From an uncultured Mycoplasmatota bacterium (lineage in GTDB: Bacteria > Bacillota_I > Bacilli_A > RF39 > UBA660), in contig CAMMQC010000006.1 of NCBI GenBank assembly GCA_946498975.1, positions 1 through 52,544 on the forward strand: a DNA stretch of 52,544 bases. Reading direction: 5' to 3'. Each line of letters begins with the position of its first letter. The first letter of the stretch is position 1. Of this stretch, positions 24,900 to 33,009 are shown one piece after another. Under the pieces are notes generated by a model. That model was given only the letters and a program-made list of their open reading frames with translations, was not told where the DNA came from and ran no database searches. The position numbers and the translations under genes were made by a program.

Positions 24900-26504
24900 T
24901 TATTTTCTAACCTTTCTAACAAATGTCTTTTCTATGGCATTATTAATTCTAGAAGCATCAAGATAAACTGTATTATCTTCTCCTGTAAATACTTCTTCTA
25001 AATAAATTGTTCTTACATTATTCATTATAGTTTGCAAACTTCTTGCACCTGTATTTAATTTATAAGCAGCATTGACTATTGCTTCATAAACGTCATCTGC
25101 TATTATTGGTGTTTTCCCATATGCAATTATCCATTTTTCGAAACTTTTAATCGGACTTATTGTAGATTCTTTTAAAATTCTTAGTAAATCATAACTAGAA
25201 TATTCCTCAGTGTGAAGAAAGGTATTAATTCTACCAACTAATTCTTTTTCAAGACCAATATTAATTAAATCATCAGGTTCAATGGTATAGGTGTCGCCAT
25301 TAATCATTTTATTTTTTCTTAGTTCTGTTAAAGCTCCTAAGAAGATAAAGGTTAAGTTTGAAGTATCAAATTCAATCTTTTTTTGGTCCATTATATTTTC
25401 ACCAACATTTATCTCATAAATACCTCCACCTGTAAAATCTAACAATTGTTGCTGGACGGCTTTTTTCATATCTAAACCATAGCCATTTTCACGATTATAA
25501 GCTAGTTTGTCAAATTCATCTAAGACAATGATACCTCGTTCAGCTTTTTCTAAATTATTACCAGCTTTTCTATACAATCTTATTAGTATATTAACTATAT
25601 CATCACCTCTATAACCAGTTGATGAATAATTAACAGCAGATGATGTAACTAAGGGAATATTTAATCTATTTGTAATCTCTCTTGTTATAGCAGTCTTTCC
25701 TGTTCCGGATGATCCATCAAGAAAAATTACAGAACGTTCTCCATCATTCAAGTCTATGTCTGAGGTTATTTTTTGATTATTAATTATATTATAAAATAAA
25801 TATTTCGTTACTTCTTCTTGGCCAATAAATTTTGTTTTTGTTGCATCAAGTATAGATAGTAATTCTTCTTTATTAACAGTAAATGTGTTCTGCTTTTTTT
25901 CTTCTTTTTCTTCATCAAATTCAGAAAAGAAATCATCTTCAGTATTTTTAACTTGTAATATTCCATTTATCTTAATATAATTTCTTATAGCATCAAAACA
26001 CGGATGAGTTGAAATATATGCTACTGTATTTATATTATCACTAAAATATTTGATGAAATATTCTATTACTTTAGAACCTGCAACAGTTCTTCTCATATAA
26101 TGAAATATAATTTCAGGTCTTAATTCTTTAAAAGAATAGATACTTGCTTCTTCATTTAGGATACTAATTAAATCTAATCTAAATTTTTTGTCATAATATT
26201 CTCTATAATCATTGCTTTCTAATGGTTTAATATTTTCTTTTTCTGTATTAACAAAAGAAAATAAATCATCTGCTTTAATATCATCATACTCTTTTAAAAT
26301 ATTAGCCAAATTAGTATTAGATATAAAACTAGCGATAAACATTGAAAAGACTTTTTTATCTAGTCTTGAAAAAGTATATTCTATTGTTTTATAACCGTCT
26401 TTTATTTCTTTAGTAATTTCTATATTTTCAATACTTGAATAAATATCCATTGCTTTGTTTAGAAAAATTTTTGTCTCTTCATTAAGGCTTTCATATGAAA
26501 ACAT
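24900..26504 (-). CDS. ClpX-like AAA+ paralogue lacking the IGF loop, 534 aa (element B)
   Basis: Paralogue of the 23095 protein along its whole length, including the helical N-terminal domain (FLNKAMDIYSSIE; compare YLNKAMDIYSTIK). AAA+ motifs: GSSGTGKT near residue 266, pore loop GYRG (Arg replaces Val) near 298, VLDEFDKLA, and TGARSLQT. The segment between ALTEL and YTIEPDDL is shortened, and the IGF(G) loop is missing, so docking to ClpP is unlikely. It may form mixed rings with the other copy or act as a protease-free remodeller. It begins 30 bases after copA, on the same strand, so it may also be read from the metal-responsive promoter. Confidence 0.8.
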   Translation of the reverse strand: MFSYESLNEETKIFLNKAMDIYSSIENIEITKEIKDGYKTIEYTFSRLDKKVFSMFIASFISNTNLANILKEYDDIKADDLFSFVNTEKENIKPLESNDYREYYDKKFRLDLISILNEEASIYSFKELRPEIIFHYMRRTVAGSKVIEYFIKYFSDNINTVAYISTHPCFDAIRNYIKINGILQVKNTEDDFFSEFDEEKEEKKQNTFTVNKEELLSILDATKTKFIGQEEVTKYLFYNIINNQKITSDIDLNDGERSVIFLDGSSGTGKTAITREITNRLNIPLVTSSAVNYSSTGYRGDDIVNILIRLYRKAGNNLEKAERGIIVLDEFDKLAYNRENGYGLDMKKAVQQQLLDFTGGGIYEINVGENIMDQKKIEFDTSNLTFIFLGALTELRKNKMINGDTYTIEPDDLINIGLEKELVGRINTFLHTEEYSSYDLLRILKESTISPIKSFEKWIIAYGKTPIIADDVYEAIVNAAYKLNTGARSLQTIMNNVRTIYLEEVFTGEDNTVYLDASRINNAIEKTFVRKVRK

Positions 26505-26534
26505 GTGTTAAGCACCCCCATAGAACAGATTATA

Positions 26535-28733
26535 TCACGTTAATAAATTATAATAAAGACTTACTTTTTTAAGTCTTAGAGAGTTTATAACTACGGTTAA
26601 ACTGCTAATAGTCATAGCAACACTTGCAAACATAGGATTCATACTTATTCCATAGTTTTCTAATAAGCCAATTGCGATAGGTATCATAAGTAAATTATAG
26701 AAGAAAGCCCAGAATAAGTTTTCTTTAATGATGAGATATGCTTTTTTACTTATTTTAATAAGGTCTAAAATATTAGAAATATCGTTATTCATAAGAATTA
26801 CATCAGCTGAGTCCATGGCAACATCTGTTCCATCATTAACACTTATACCAATAGTGGCATTTACTAAAGCAGGAGCATCATTAATACCATCTCCTACCAT
26901 TATTACTTTTTTACCTTTGTTAGTAAGGTCTTTAATAACAGAGGCTTTTTTCTTTGGTAAGACATTAGAAATTACTTTAGTTATACCTAACTCTTCTGCA
27001 ATAGACTCAGCAGTTACTTCATTATCTCCTGTTAACATAATTACTTCTATATTATTATCTTTAAACTTAGTTATAACATCTTTTATATTAGATCTAACTA
27101 TATCTTTAACACCTATTAGACCAATAACAATACCTTCTTCTATTACATAGATAATACTACAGCCATTATTTATTAAATTATTATAGTCTTCTTTATGATT
27201 ATCTTTTATTTTTAAATCTTTTAATAGAGAGTTATTACCTAGATAATATACTTTGTTATTAATACTTGCTTTTATTCCTTTACCATTTAATGTTTTAAAG
27301 TCAGTTACTTCTATTTTCTTTCTAACTTTAAAGGCAGTACTTATAGGATGAGAAGAACTCTTTTCTATATTAGATACAATATTAATTAAATCATTATCTT
27401 TATAATTAGAATAATTATATGTCTTATAGATATTTAAAGTTCCATTTGTAAGGGTTCCTGTTTTATCAAAGACAATAGTATCAATATCTTTAGCTTTCTC
27501 TAAGACTTCACTATTTCTTAAGAATAATCCTTTTTTAGCACATAATCCATTACTTACAACTACAACAAGTGGTACGGCAAGACCTAAAGCACAAGGACAA
27601 GCGACTACTAAGACTGTTACCATATGAATTAGAGATACTTCTAAAGGTAGTCCTATAAGTATCTGGATTATAAATGCTAGAAAAGCGATTAATAAGATAA
27701 CTGGAACGAAGATACCACTTACTTTGTCGGCAAGACGTTGTATTTTAGTCTTGGTATTAGTGGATTCTACTACTAGTTTAACTATTTCTGAGATGGTAGA
27801 GTCTTTTCCTATTTTCTTGGCAGTATATTCAATAAGTCCGTCATAACTAATAGATCCGGCGATAACATTTGAACCTTTTTCTTTTAAGACTGGGGTACTT
27901 TCTCCTGTAATAAAGCTTTCATTAACATAGGCTTTACCTTTAGTAACAATACCATCGACTGCTATTTTCTCTCCGGCTTTACAAATTAATGTATCTCCTA
28001 CTTCTACTCCATCGATAGTTACTTCTAACTCCTTATCATTCTTTTTTATAGTGGCACAAGTAGGAGTTATTTGGACTAGCTTTCTAATAGCATCTTTAGT
28101 TTTATCTTTACTAGAGTCTTCTAACACTCTACCTAGTTTAATAAAGTAAATTACCATACAAGTAGATTCAAAATATAGATTATGGATGTAGGCATTATTT
28201 CCTTTTAATATATTTATATAACTATAAAGACTATAGAGGAAACTAAAGATGACACTAAACATTACTAAAGTATCCATATTAGGCATTTTATGAAGTAAAT
28301 TCTTTATACCACTTTTGATAATGTCTAGTCCATAGATTAAATACACTAAAGTAATTATCAACAGGGTTGTGGATAAAATAAGAGGATGATTATGGTTAAG
28401 ATATGGGATACTTGGTAAGTTTAACATATCTCCCATAGATATATACATAATAAAGATAATAAGTAATCCTAGGATTATTAGTTTTATCTTATCAGTTTTT
28501 TTAGTAACTTTATCTTCTATTCCTTTGAATTCTCCTAAACTAGTAAATCCTGCTTCTTTAATAAATCTTTCTATATCTTTAACAGTTATATTTTCATAGG
28601 TAATAGTAGCGATAGATAAGACTAAATTAACAGTTGCACTAGTAATCCCTTCTTGTTTATTAAGATATTTTTCTAGTCCTGATGAACAGGCACTACAAGT
28701 CATTCCACCTATTTTTAAAACTATTTTTTTCAT
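26535..28733 (-). CDS. copA: Copper-type P1B ATPase (CopA-like)
   Basis: Metal-exporting P-type ATPase. The N-terminal metal-binding domain has GMTCSACS (residues 9-16). The ion-channel motif is CPC (VACPCALGLAV near 380), phosphorylation site DKTGT near 424, then TGDNE and the GDGIND hinge. CPC together with the N-terminal CxxC is typical of Cu(I) exporters. 732 aa with eight expected membrane spans, including one pair before the actuator domain. It is the last gene of the cadC operon, 2 bases behind cadA. Copper is inferred from motif type. Confidence 0.9.
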   Translation of the reverse strand: MKKIVLKIGGMTCSACSSGLEKYLNKQEGITSATVNLVLSIATITYENITVKDIERFIKEAGFTSLGEFKGIEDKVTKKTDKIKLIILGLLIIFIMYISMGDMLNLPSIPYLNHNHPLILSTTLLIITLVYLIYGLDIIKSGIKNLLHKMPNMDTLVMFSVIFSFLYSLYSYINILKGNNAYIHNLYFESTCMVIYFIKLGRVLEDSSKDKTKDAIRKLVQITPTCATIKKNDKELEVTIDGVEVGDTLICKAGEKIAVDGIVTKGKAYVNESFITGESTPVLKEKGSNVIAGSISYDGLIEYTAKKIGKDSTISEIVKLVVESTNTKTKIQRLADKVSGIFVPVILLIAFLAFIIQILIGLPLEVSLIHMVTVLVVACPCALGLAVPLVVVVSNGLCAKKGLFLRNSEVLEKAKDIDTIVFDKTGTLTNGTLNIYKTYNYSNYKDNDLINIVSNIEKSSSHPISTAFKVRKKIEVTDFKTLNGKGIKASINNKVYYLGNNSLLKDLKIKDNHKEDYNNLINNGCSIIYVIEEGIVIGLIGVKDIVRSNIKDVITKFKDNNIEVIMLTGDNEVTAESIAEELGITKVISNVLPKKKASVIKDLTNKGKKVIMVGDGINDAPALVNATIGISVNDGTDVAMDSADVILMNNDISNILDLIKISKKAYLIIKENLFWAFFYNLLMIPIAIGLLENYGISMNPMFASVAMTISSLTVVINSLRLKKVSLYYNLLT

Positions 28734-28735
28734 AA

Positions 28736-30589
28736 TTAATCCTCTTTTACTCTTAGTATTCTTAAAGCATTAATGATAGCGATAACTGAGACACCAACAT
28801 CGGCAAAGACTGCACACCACAGTGTTGTTGCTCCTAGGGTGCTTAGTAATAATACAAGTATTTTAACTGTGATAGCGAATACAATATTCTCTTTTACTAT
28901 TTGCATTGTCTTTTTACTTATTTTAATAGCATTTGCAAGTTTAGATGGTTCATCTGTCATAATTACGATATCTGCTACTTCTATCGCAGCATCACTACCA
29001 AGTCCTCCCATCGCTACTCCTATATCTGATAAGGCAAGAACAGGAGCATCATTAATACCATCTCCTATAAAGACTAGTTTGCCATCTATACTTTTTTCTT
29101 GCATTAAAGACTCTACTTTTTTAACTTTATCTTGAGGAAGTAGTTCAGCATAATACTTATCTAGTTTTAATTCTTTTGAGACATTTTTACTAATTTCTTC
29201 TCTATCTCCTGTTAACATTACTATTTTCTTAACATTATTTCTTCTAAATTCTTTAACTGCTTTATAAGCATCATCTTTAATTTTATCAGAGATAGTGATA
29301 GATCCGGCGAAAGTTTTATCAATAGCGATATAAATAACAGTTCCAATATCATTACTCTTAATGTAGTCAATATTATATTCTTCCATTAACTTTTCATTAC
29401 CTACTAGAACTTCTTTAGTATCTACTTTTGCAATAACTCCTTTACCTTTAAGTTCTTTAGTTTTTGTAACTATTTTTTCATTAATATCTTTACCATAAGC
29501 TTCTTTAATAGATAAGGCGATTGGGTGATTAGAATAGTTCTCTGCATAACTTGTATATTTTAGTAAATCTTCCTTTGAGTAATCTATAGCATTAACTTTT
29601 TGGACTTTGAATATTCCTTCTGTTAGAGTTCCTGTCTTATCACAAACAACTATTTCGGTGTTTGCAAGAGCCTCTAAATAGTTACTACCCTTTATTAAAA
29701 CTCCTATTTTAGATGAAGCACCTATTCCTCCAAAGAAACTTAGAGGTATTGATATTACTAAGGCACAAGGACAAGAGACAACTAAGAATGATAAGGCTCT
29801 ATATATCCAAGTTTTAAAGTTAGTATCTAATATTAAAGGTGGAATAAAGGCAAGAAGAATAGCGATTATTACAACTATAGGAGTGTAGTATTTAGCAAAT
29901 TTACTGATAAAGTTTTCTGATTTAGATTTTCTACTACTAGCATTTTCTACTAAGTCTAAGATTTTACTAACAGTAGATTCACAAAACTCTTTAGTTACTT
30001 TAACTTTTAGTATTCCTTCATTATTAATACATCCACTTAATACTTCATCAGTCTCAGTTACACTTTTTGGCATAGACTCTCCTGTTAGAGCAAGAGTATT
30101 AAGAAGAGAGTTACCTTCTACTACTATACCATCTAATGGTATTTTTTCTCCTGGTTTTATTAAGATAATATCACCAATTTTAACTTTATTAGGTTCTACT
30201 CTTTCAGTCTTTTCATCATGATAAAGATTGGCATAATCTGGTCTTATATCCATTAAAGATGCAACAGACTTTCTTGATTTATCAACAGCATAACTTTGAA
30301 ATAGTTCACCTACTTGATAGAAAAGCATTACTGCAACTGCTTCAGGAAATTCTCCTATAAAAAAGGCTCCTATGGTTGCAATAGTCATTAAAAAGTTTTC
30401 ATCAAAGACTTTTCCTCTTGTGATGTTTCTTAAAGCTTTTAAGATGATATCATAACCTACTATTAGGTAGGAAATAATAAATAGAATATCGCTAATGATA
30501 ACATTATCTAGTTTAAGGATAAATGCCAATACTAGTAAGATAAAAGATATTATAATTCTAATTAATTTTTTCTTCATCTTTTTTGTCAT
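28736..30589 (-). CDS. cadA: Zn/Cd/Pb-type P1B ATPase (CadA/ZntA-like)
   Basis: 617-aa heavy-metal exporter. CPC channel motif SCPCALVISIPLSFFGGIG near residue 272 is the form seen in Zn/Cd/Pb pumps; phosphorylation site CDKTGTLTEG near 317; TGDREE; GDGINDAP. There is no N-terminal CxxC domain in the protein itself. That domain is encoded separately by the 74-aa gene 2 bases upstream, so the usual single polypeptide appears split. Cd/Zn/Pb are the likely substrates. Confidence 0.9.
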   Translation of the reverse strand: MTKKMKKKLIRIIISFILLVLAFILKLDNVIISDILFIISYLIVGYDIILKALRNITRGKVFDENFLMTIATIGAFFIGEFPEAVAVMLFYQVGELFQSYAVDKSRKSVASLMDIRPDYANLYHDEKTERVEPNKVKIGDIILIKPGEKIPLDGIVVEGNSLLNTLALTGESMPKSVTETDEVLSGCINNEGILKVKVTKEFCESTVSKILDLVENASSRKSKSENFISKFAKYYTPIVVIIAILLAFIPPLILDTNFKTWIYRALSFLVVSCPCALVISIPLSFFGGIGASSKIGVLIKGSNYLEALANTEIVVCDKTGTLTEGIFKVQKVNAIDYSKEDLLKYTSYAENYSNHPIALSIKEAYGKDINEKIVTKTKELKGKGVIAKVDTKEVLVGNEKLMEEYNIDYIKSNDIGTVIYIAIDKTFAGSITISDKIKDDAYKAVKEFRRNNVKKIVMLTGDREEISKNVSKELKLDKYYAELLPQDKVKKVESLMQEKSIDGKLVFIGDGINDAPVLALSDIGVAMGGLGSDAAIEVADIVIMTDEPSKLANAIKISKKTMQIVKENIVFAITVKILVLLLSTLGATTLWCAVFADVGVSVIAIINALRILRVKED

Positions 30590-30591
30590 TA

Positions 30592-30816
30592 TTAAACCTC
30601 CTCGATACTTACATCTGGTTCTTCTCTTCTTATTACTTTCTTAATTTGTTTTAAGGCATTGTTTAGATTATCTTCACTACAACTAAATGAGAGTCTTTCT
30701 GTCATAAAACTAATAGAGACATTTTCTATTAAGTCAATCTTTCTTAAAGATTCTTCTAAAAGATTAGCACAGTTAGCACAATCTAATCCTTCTATTTTAT
30801 ATTTATAATCTTTCAT
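30592..30816 (-). CDS. Heavy-metal-associated (HMA) domain protein, 74 aa
   Basis: A free-standing ferredoxin-like HMA domain: YKIEGLDCANCANLLEESLRK carries the metal-binding CxxC. It occupies exactly the place of the N-terminal domain of CadA and stops 2 bases before the pump gene, so it is best read as a split-off regulatory domain that delivers metal to the pump or acts as chaperone. The C-terminal extension (VIRREEPDVSIEEV) matches the linker of CadA-type N-domains. A detached HMA peptide as first subunit is known in some Bacillota. Confidence 0.88.
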   Translation of the reverse strand: MKDYKYKIEGLDCANCANLLEESLRKIDLIENVSISFMTERLSFSCSEDNLNNALKQIKKVIRREEPDVSIEEV

Positions 30817-30831
30817 ATTATTTCCTTCTTT

Positions 30832-31194
30832 CTATCCTTTATGATTAATATGTTCTAGTCCTATTTCAAATAGTTTAACAATATGGTCATCATCTAAAGT
30901 GTAATATACTTCTTTACCACTTCTTCTACATTTAACTATGCCACTTCTTCTTAGGGTTGCTAATTGATGAGAAACACTTGATTTAGTCATATTTAAAACA
31001 TTGGCTAAGTCACATACACACATTTCGTCTTGATCGAGTGCAAAAAGTATTCTACATCTTGTTGTATCACCTATTAGTTTAAATAAGTCTGCTAGATGAT
31101 TAAAAGTATTTTCTGAAGGCATTTTATTTAATACCTTATCCACTGCTTCCTCATGAATAATATTACAATCACATGAAAATTCATTTCTAGACAT
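30832..31194 (-). CDS. cadC: ArsR/SmtB-family metal sensor, CadC-like
   Basis: Winged-helix repressor that leaves DNA on binding Cd, Pb or Zn. Residues about 40-110 are the ArsR HTH (DLANVLNMTKSSVSHQLATLRRSGIVKCRRSGKEVYYTL). The CVC motif on alpha-3 and the N-terminal pair CDC (residues 8-10) supply the Cys set used by CadC for soft metals. Its promoter carries palindromic half sites. First gene of the operon with the HMA protein, cadA and copA; autoregulation is expected. 120 aa, normal length. Confidence 0.9.
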   Translation of the reverse strand: MSRNEFSCDCNIIHEEAVDKVLNKMPSENTFNHLADLFKLIGDTTRCRILFALDQDEMCVCDLANVLNMTKSSVSHQLATLRRSGIVKCRRSGKEVYYTLDDDHIVKLFEIGLEHINHKG

Positions 31195-31223
31195 ATCATC
31201 ACATCCTATTAATATTATATGTT

Positions 31224-31281
31224 ATAGTTGAATTCTTACTCAACTATCTTTATTATAGTTGAATGGTCATTCAATTGTCAA
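31224..31281 (-). promoter_or_regulatory. CadC-type operator and promoter of the metal operon
   Basis: Minus strand: TTGACA (31276-31281), 18 bases, TATAAT (31252-31257). The spacer is filled by TTGAATG-GT-CATTCAA (31259-31274), a perfect palindrome. Downstream, TCAACTAT (31240-31247) and ATAGTTGA (31255-31262) form another pair, and a single ATAGTTGAA lies at 31224. The operator between -35 and -10 fits repression released by metal. Confidence 0.82.
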
Positions 31282-31285
31282 GAGT

Positions 31286-31322
31286 AAAAAAATACTAATA
31301 TAAATTACTTATAATTAGTATT
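31286..31322 (-). terminator. Terminator of the Nudix gene
   Basis: AATACTAAT (31291-31299) pairs with ATTAGTATT (31314-31322). On the minus strand a T-run follows. It overlaps the Nudix stop codon region and separates that gene from the cadC promoter. Confidence 0.7.
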
Positions 31323-32133
31323 ATTTTTTGTTATAACTATCTATTTCTAATAACTCTTCTAAATAACTTCTTTTAGGATTTTTTAACTTATTTAATTCCT
31401 CTTTAGTCTTCTTCTTATTTATAAAGTGAAGGTTAGAAAATTCTATTTCTAAGTTATTATCTTTTAGGTATGTTAAATACTCTTTGTAGTATTCTATCAT
31501 TTCCTTTTTAGTCATTTTTAACTTACTTTTAGCGATAATGAGATAGGCATTAGATTTTTCATTCGGTATACTTATGTATTTTAGTTTAAAACTTTCTATC
31601 ATGTTTTTATCTTCTAAATTAATATTTACTTCTTCCTTACATTCTCTTATTAGAGCATTAAATATATCTACCCTTTCTTCTTTAATATCAGTATTATCAA
31701 CATTACCTCCTGGTATTTGTAAACAGTTAGGAACTGAAGTATTACTTGCCATCTCTCCTATTACATAATAATTATCACTAGTTTCTAATAGACAACCTAC
31801 TACTAGGTTATGACACCCATATCCTTTAGGTAATCCTACTCTTTCATCATATAAATGATGTGAATATAGTGTTCTTTTACAAGTAATCTCTATTAGACTA
31901 TTTACTTCCTTATATCCACTTACACAAATTAGCTCACCATTAAAAAGACTAGGATTATCTTTCTTACTCTGTTTCCAAAAAATACTTATTTGTTCTTTTA
32001 TGTCTTTTGGTAGTTCTAGTATTTCATCTTTGAATTTTATTTTTATAGTTGTTCCTTCAATATTTTTTAACATATTAATATCACCCGTCTTATAGATTAA
32101 TTTTATATTATCATTTAAGTTTGGTAAATGCAA
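31321..32133 (-). CDS. Nudix hydrolase-like protein, 270 aa (element B)
   Basis: Nudix hydrolases cleave nucleoside diphosphates linked to another group. A Nudix box-like stretch is present near residues 146-180: IPGGNVDN...RECKEEVNINLED, where REC-x-EE is the metal-binding core, but the spacing after GG is several residues longer than in the canonical G-x5-E-x7-RE. The roughly 80 N-terminal and 50 C-terminal residues are not assigned. Between the cadC operon (convergent side) and tsaC (divergent). Substrate unknown. Confidence 0.7.
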   Translation of the reverse strand: MHLPNLNDNIKLIYKTGDINMLKNIEGTTIKIKFKDEILELPKDIKEQISIFWKQSKKDNPSLFNGELICVSGYKEVNSLIEITCKRTLYSHHLYDERVGLPKGYGCHNLVVGCLLETSDNYYVIGEMASNTSVPNCLQIPGGNVDNTDIKEERVDIFNALIRECKEEVNINLEDKNMIESFKLKYISIPNEKSNAYLIIAKSKLKMTKKEMIEYYKEYLTYLKDNNLEIEFSNLHFINKKKTKEELNKLKNPKRSYLEELLEIDSYNKK

Positions 32134-32160
32134 TAATCCATCATTTTCTTACGACATTTC

Positions 32161-32189
32161 TTGCAAGTCTTATTGGTCAGTGATACAAT
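32161..32189 (+). promoter_or_regulatory. Promoter of tsaC (element B)
   Basis: TTGCAA (32161-32166), 17 bases, TACAAT (32184-32189), 22 bases before the chosen start codon. Confidence 0.65.
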
Positions 32190-32211
32190 TCTTTAAATGG
32201 AAGGTGAATTT

Positions 32212-32826
32212 ATGAAGCGATGTAAACAAAGTGAAATAGAAGAAGTTGTAACTGTTCTTAAAAATGATGGTGTTATTAGTGTTCCTACTGATACTGTTTA
32301 TGGAATATGTGCTAGGATTAATTCAAGTAAGGCTTATCTTAAGTTAGTCAGTGTTAAAAATCGTCCTTCTACTAAGTCTTTTCCTGTTATGTGTAGTGAT
32401 ATAGAACAAATTAAAAGTATTGCTACTCTTGATGATAATGCTCTTAAATTAATTAAAGCTTTTATGCCTGGTCCTATTACTTTAGTCTTAAATAAAAGAC
32501 CTGATGCCTTTTCATATATTAATAATGCTGGTACAAGAGAGACAGATGAACTTGCTATTAGGATGATTCCATCTAAATTCTTAAATGAATTAATCGAAAA
32601 AGTTGGTAGTCCTTTGTTTTTAACGAGTGCTAATAAATCTGGGATGGATGTATGTAAGAGTTTAGATGAAATAGAGATAGAATGCCCTACTCTTGATGGT
32701 ATGGTTATGGGTGATGTATCTTTTGGAGAAGCTAGTACGATTGTTGATCTTACTGGTAATGATATAAAAATTCAAAGACATGGACCTATTAAAGAGGAAC
32801 AAATTATGAAAGTTCTTAAAAGATAA
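32212..32826 (+). CDS. tsaC: L-threonylcarbamoyladenylate synthase, YrdC/TsaC type (on element B)
   Basis: Makes threonylcarbamoyl-AMP from Thr, bicarbonate and ATP, first step of tRNA t6A formation. The start at 32212 follows GGAAGGTG (an in-frame ATG at 32197 lies before the site). Motifs: VISVPTDTVYGICARI near residue 22, K-N-R-P near 50, FMPGPITLVL near 90, SANKSGM near 144. At about 204 aa it is the single-domain YrdC form without the Sua5 extension. The remaining t6A genes (tsaD, tsaB, tsaE) are 15 kb away on the chromosome; this one rides on a mobile element. Confidence 0.88.
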   Translation: MKRCKQSEIEEVVTVLKNDGVISVPTDTVYGICARINSSKAYLKLVSVKNRPSTKSFPVMCSDIEQIKSIATLDDNALKLIKAFMPGPITLVLNKRPDAFSYINNAGTRETDELAIRMIPSKFLNELIEKVGSPLFLTSANKSGMDVCKSLDEIEIECPTLDGMVMGDVSFGEASTIVDLTGNDIKIQRHGPIKEEQIMKVLKR

Positions 32827-32844
32827 TATTTATTCTTAAGTATT

Positions 32845-32890
32845 AAATCACTTCTCATTTTAATATAGATTAATGAGGAGTGATTTTTTA
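32845..32890 (+). terminator. Terminator behind tsaC that masks the next ribosome site
   Basis: AAATCACTTCTCATT pairs with AATGAGGAGTGATTT (14 of 15 plus a wobble), then a T-run running directly into the ATG of the 39-aa ORF. GAGGAG, the ribosome site of that ORF, lies in the 3' arm, so the hairpin both ends tsaC transcripts and hides the start of the recombinase operon. Confidence 0.75.
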
Positions 32891-33009
32891 TGTGTTCTTA
32901 TAATGTTTTATCTGAATATGATAAATCTATTAGTGATGATGAGTTAAAAATAATAATTAATGATAAGTTATTTAGAATTATTACTATTCTTGAGATGAAT
33001 TTAGAATGA
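32890..33009 (+). CDS. Small ORF coupled to the element B recombinase (39 aa)
   Basis: ATG with GAGGAG upstream; product MCSYNVLSEYDKSISDDELK..., ending TILEMNLE. The stop overlaps the recombinase ATG by 4 bases (ATGA), a classical translational coupling. Same arrangement as the 33-aa ORF ahead of the element A recombinase, although the sequences differ. Possibly a recombination-directionality or regulatory peptide; function unknown. Confidence 0.55.
   Translation: MCSYNVLSEYDKSISDDELKIIINDKLFRIITILEMNLE

Noticed and set aside
26728-27150. Plus-strand frame of 140 codons opposite copA
   Set aside because: Shadow frame of a conserved P-type ATPase.
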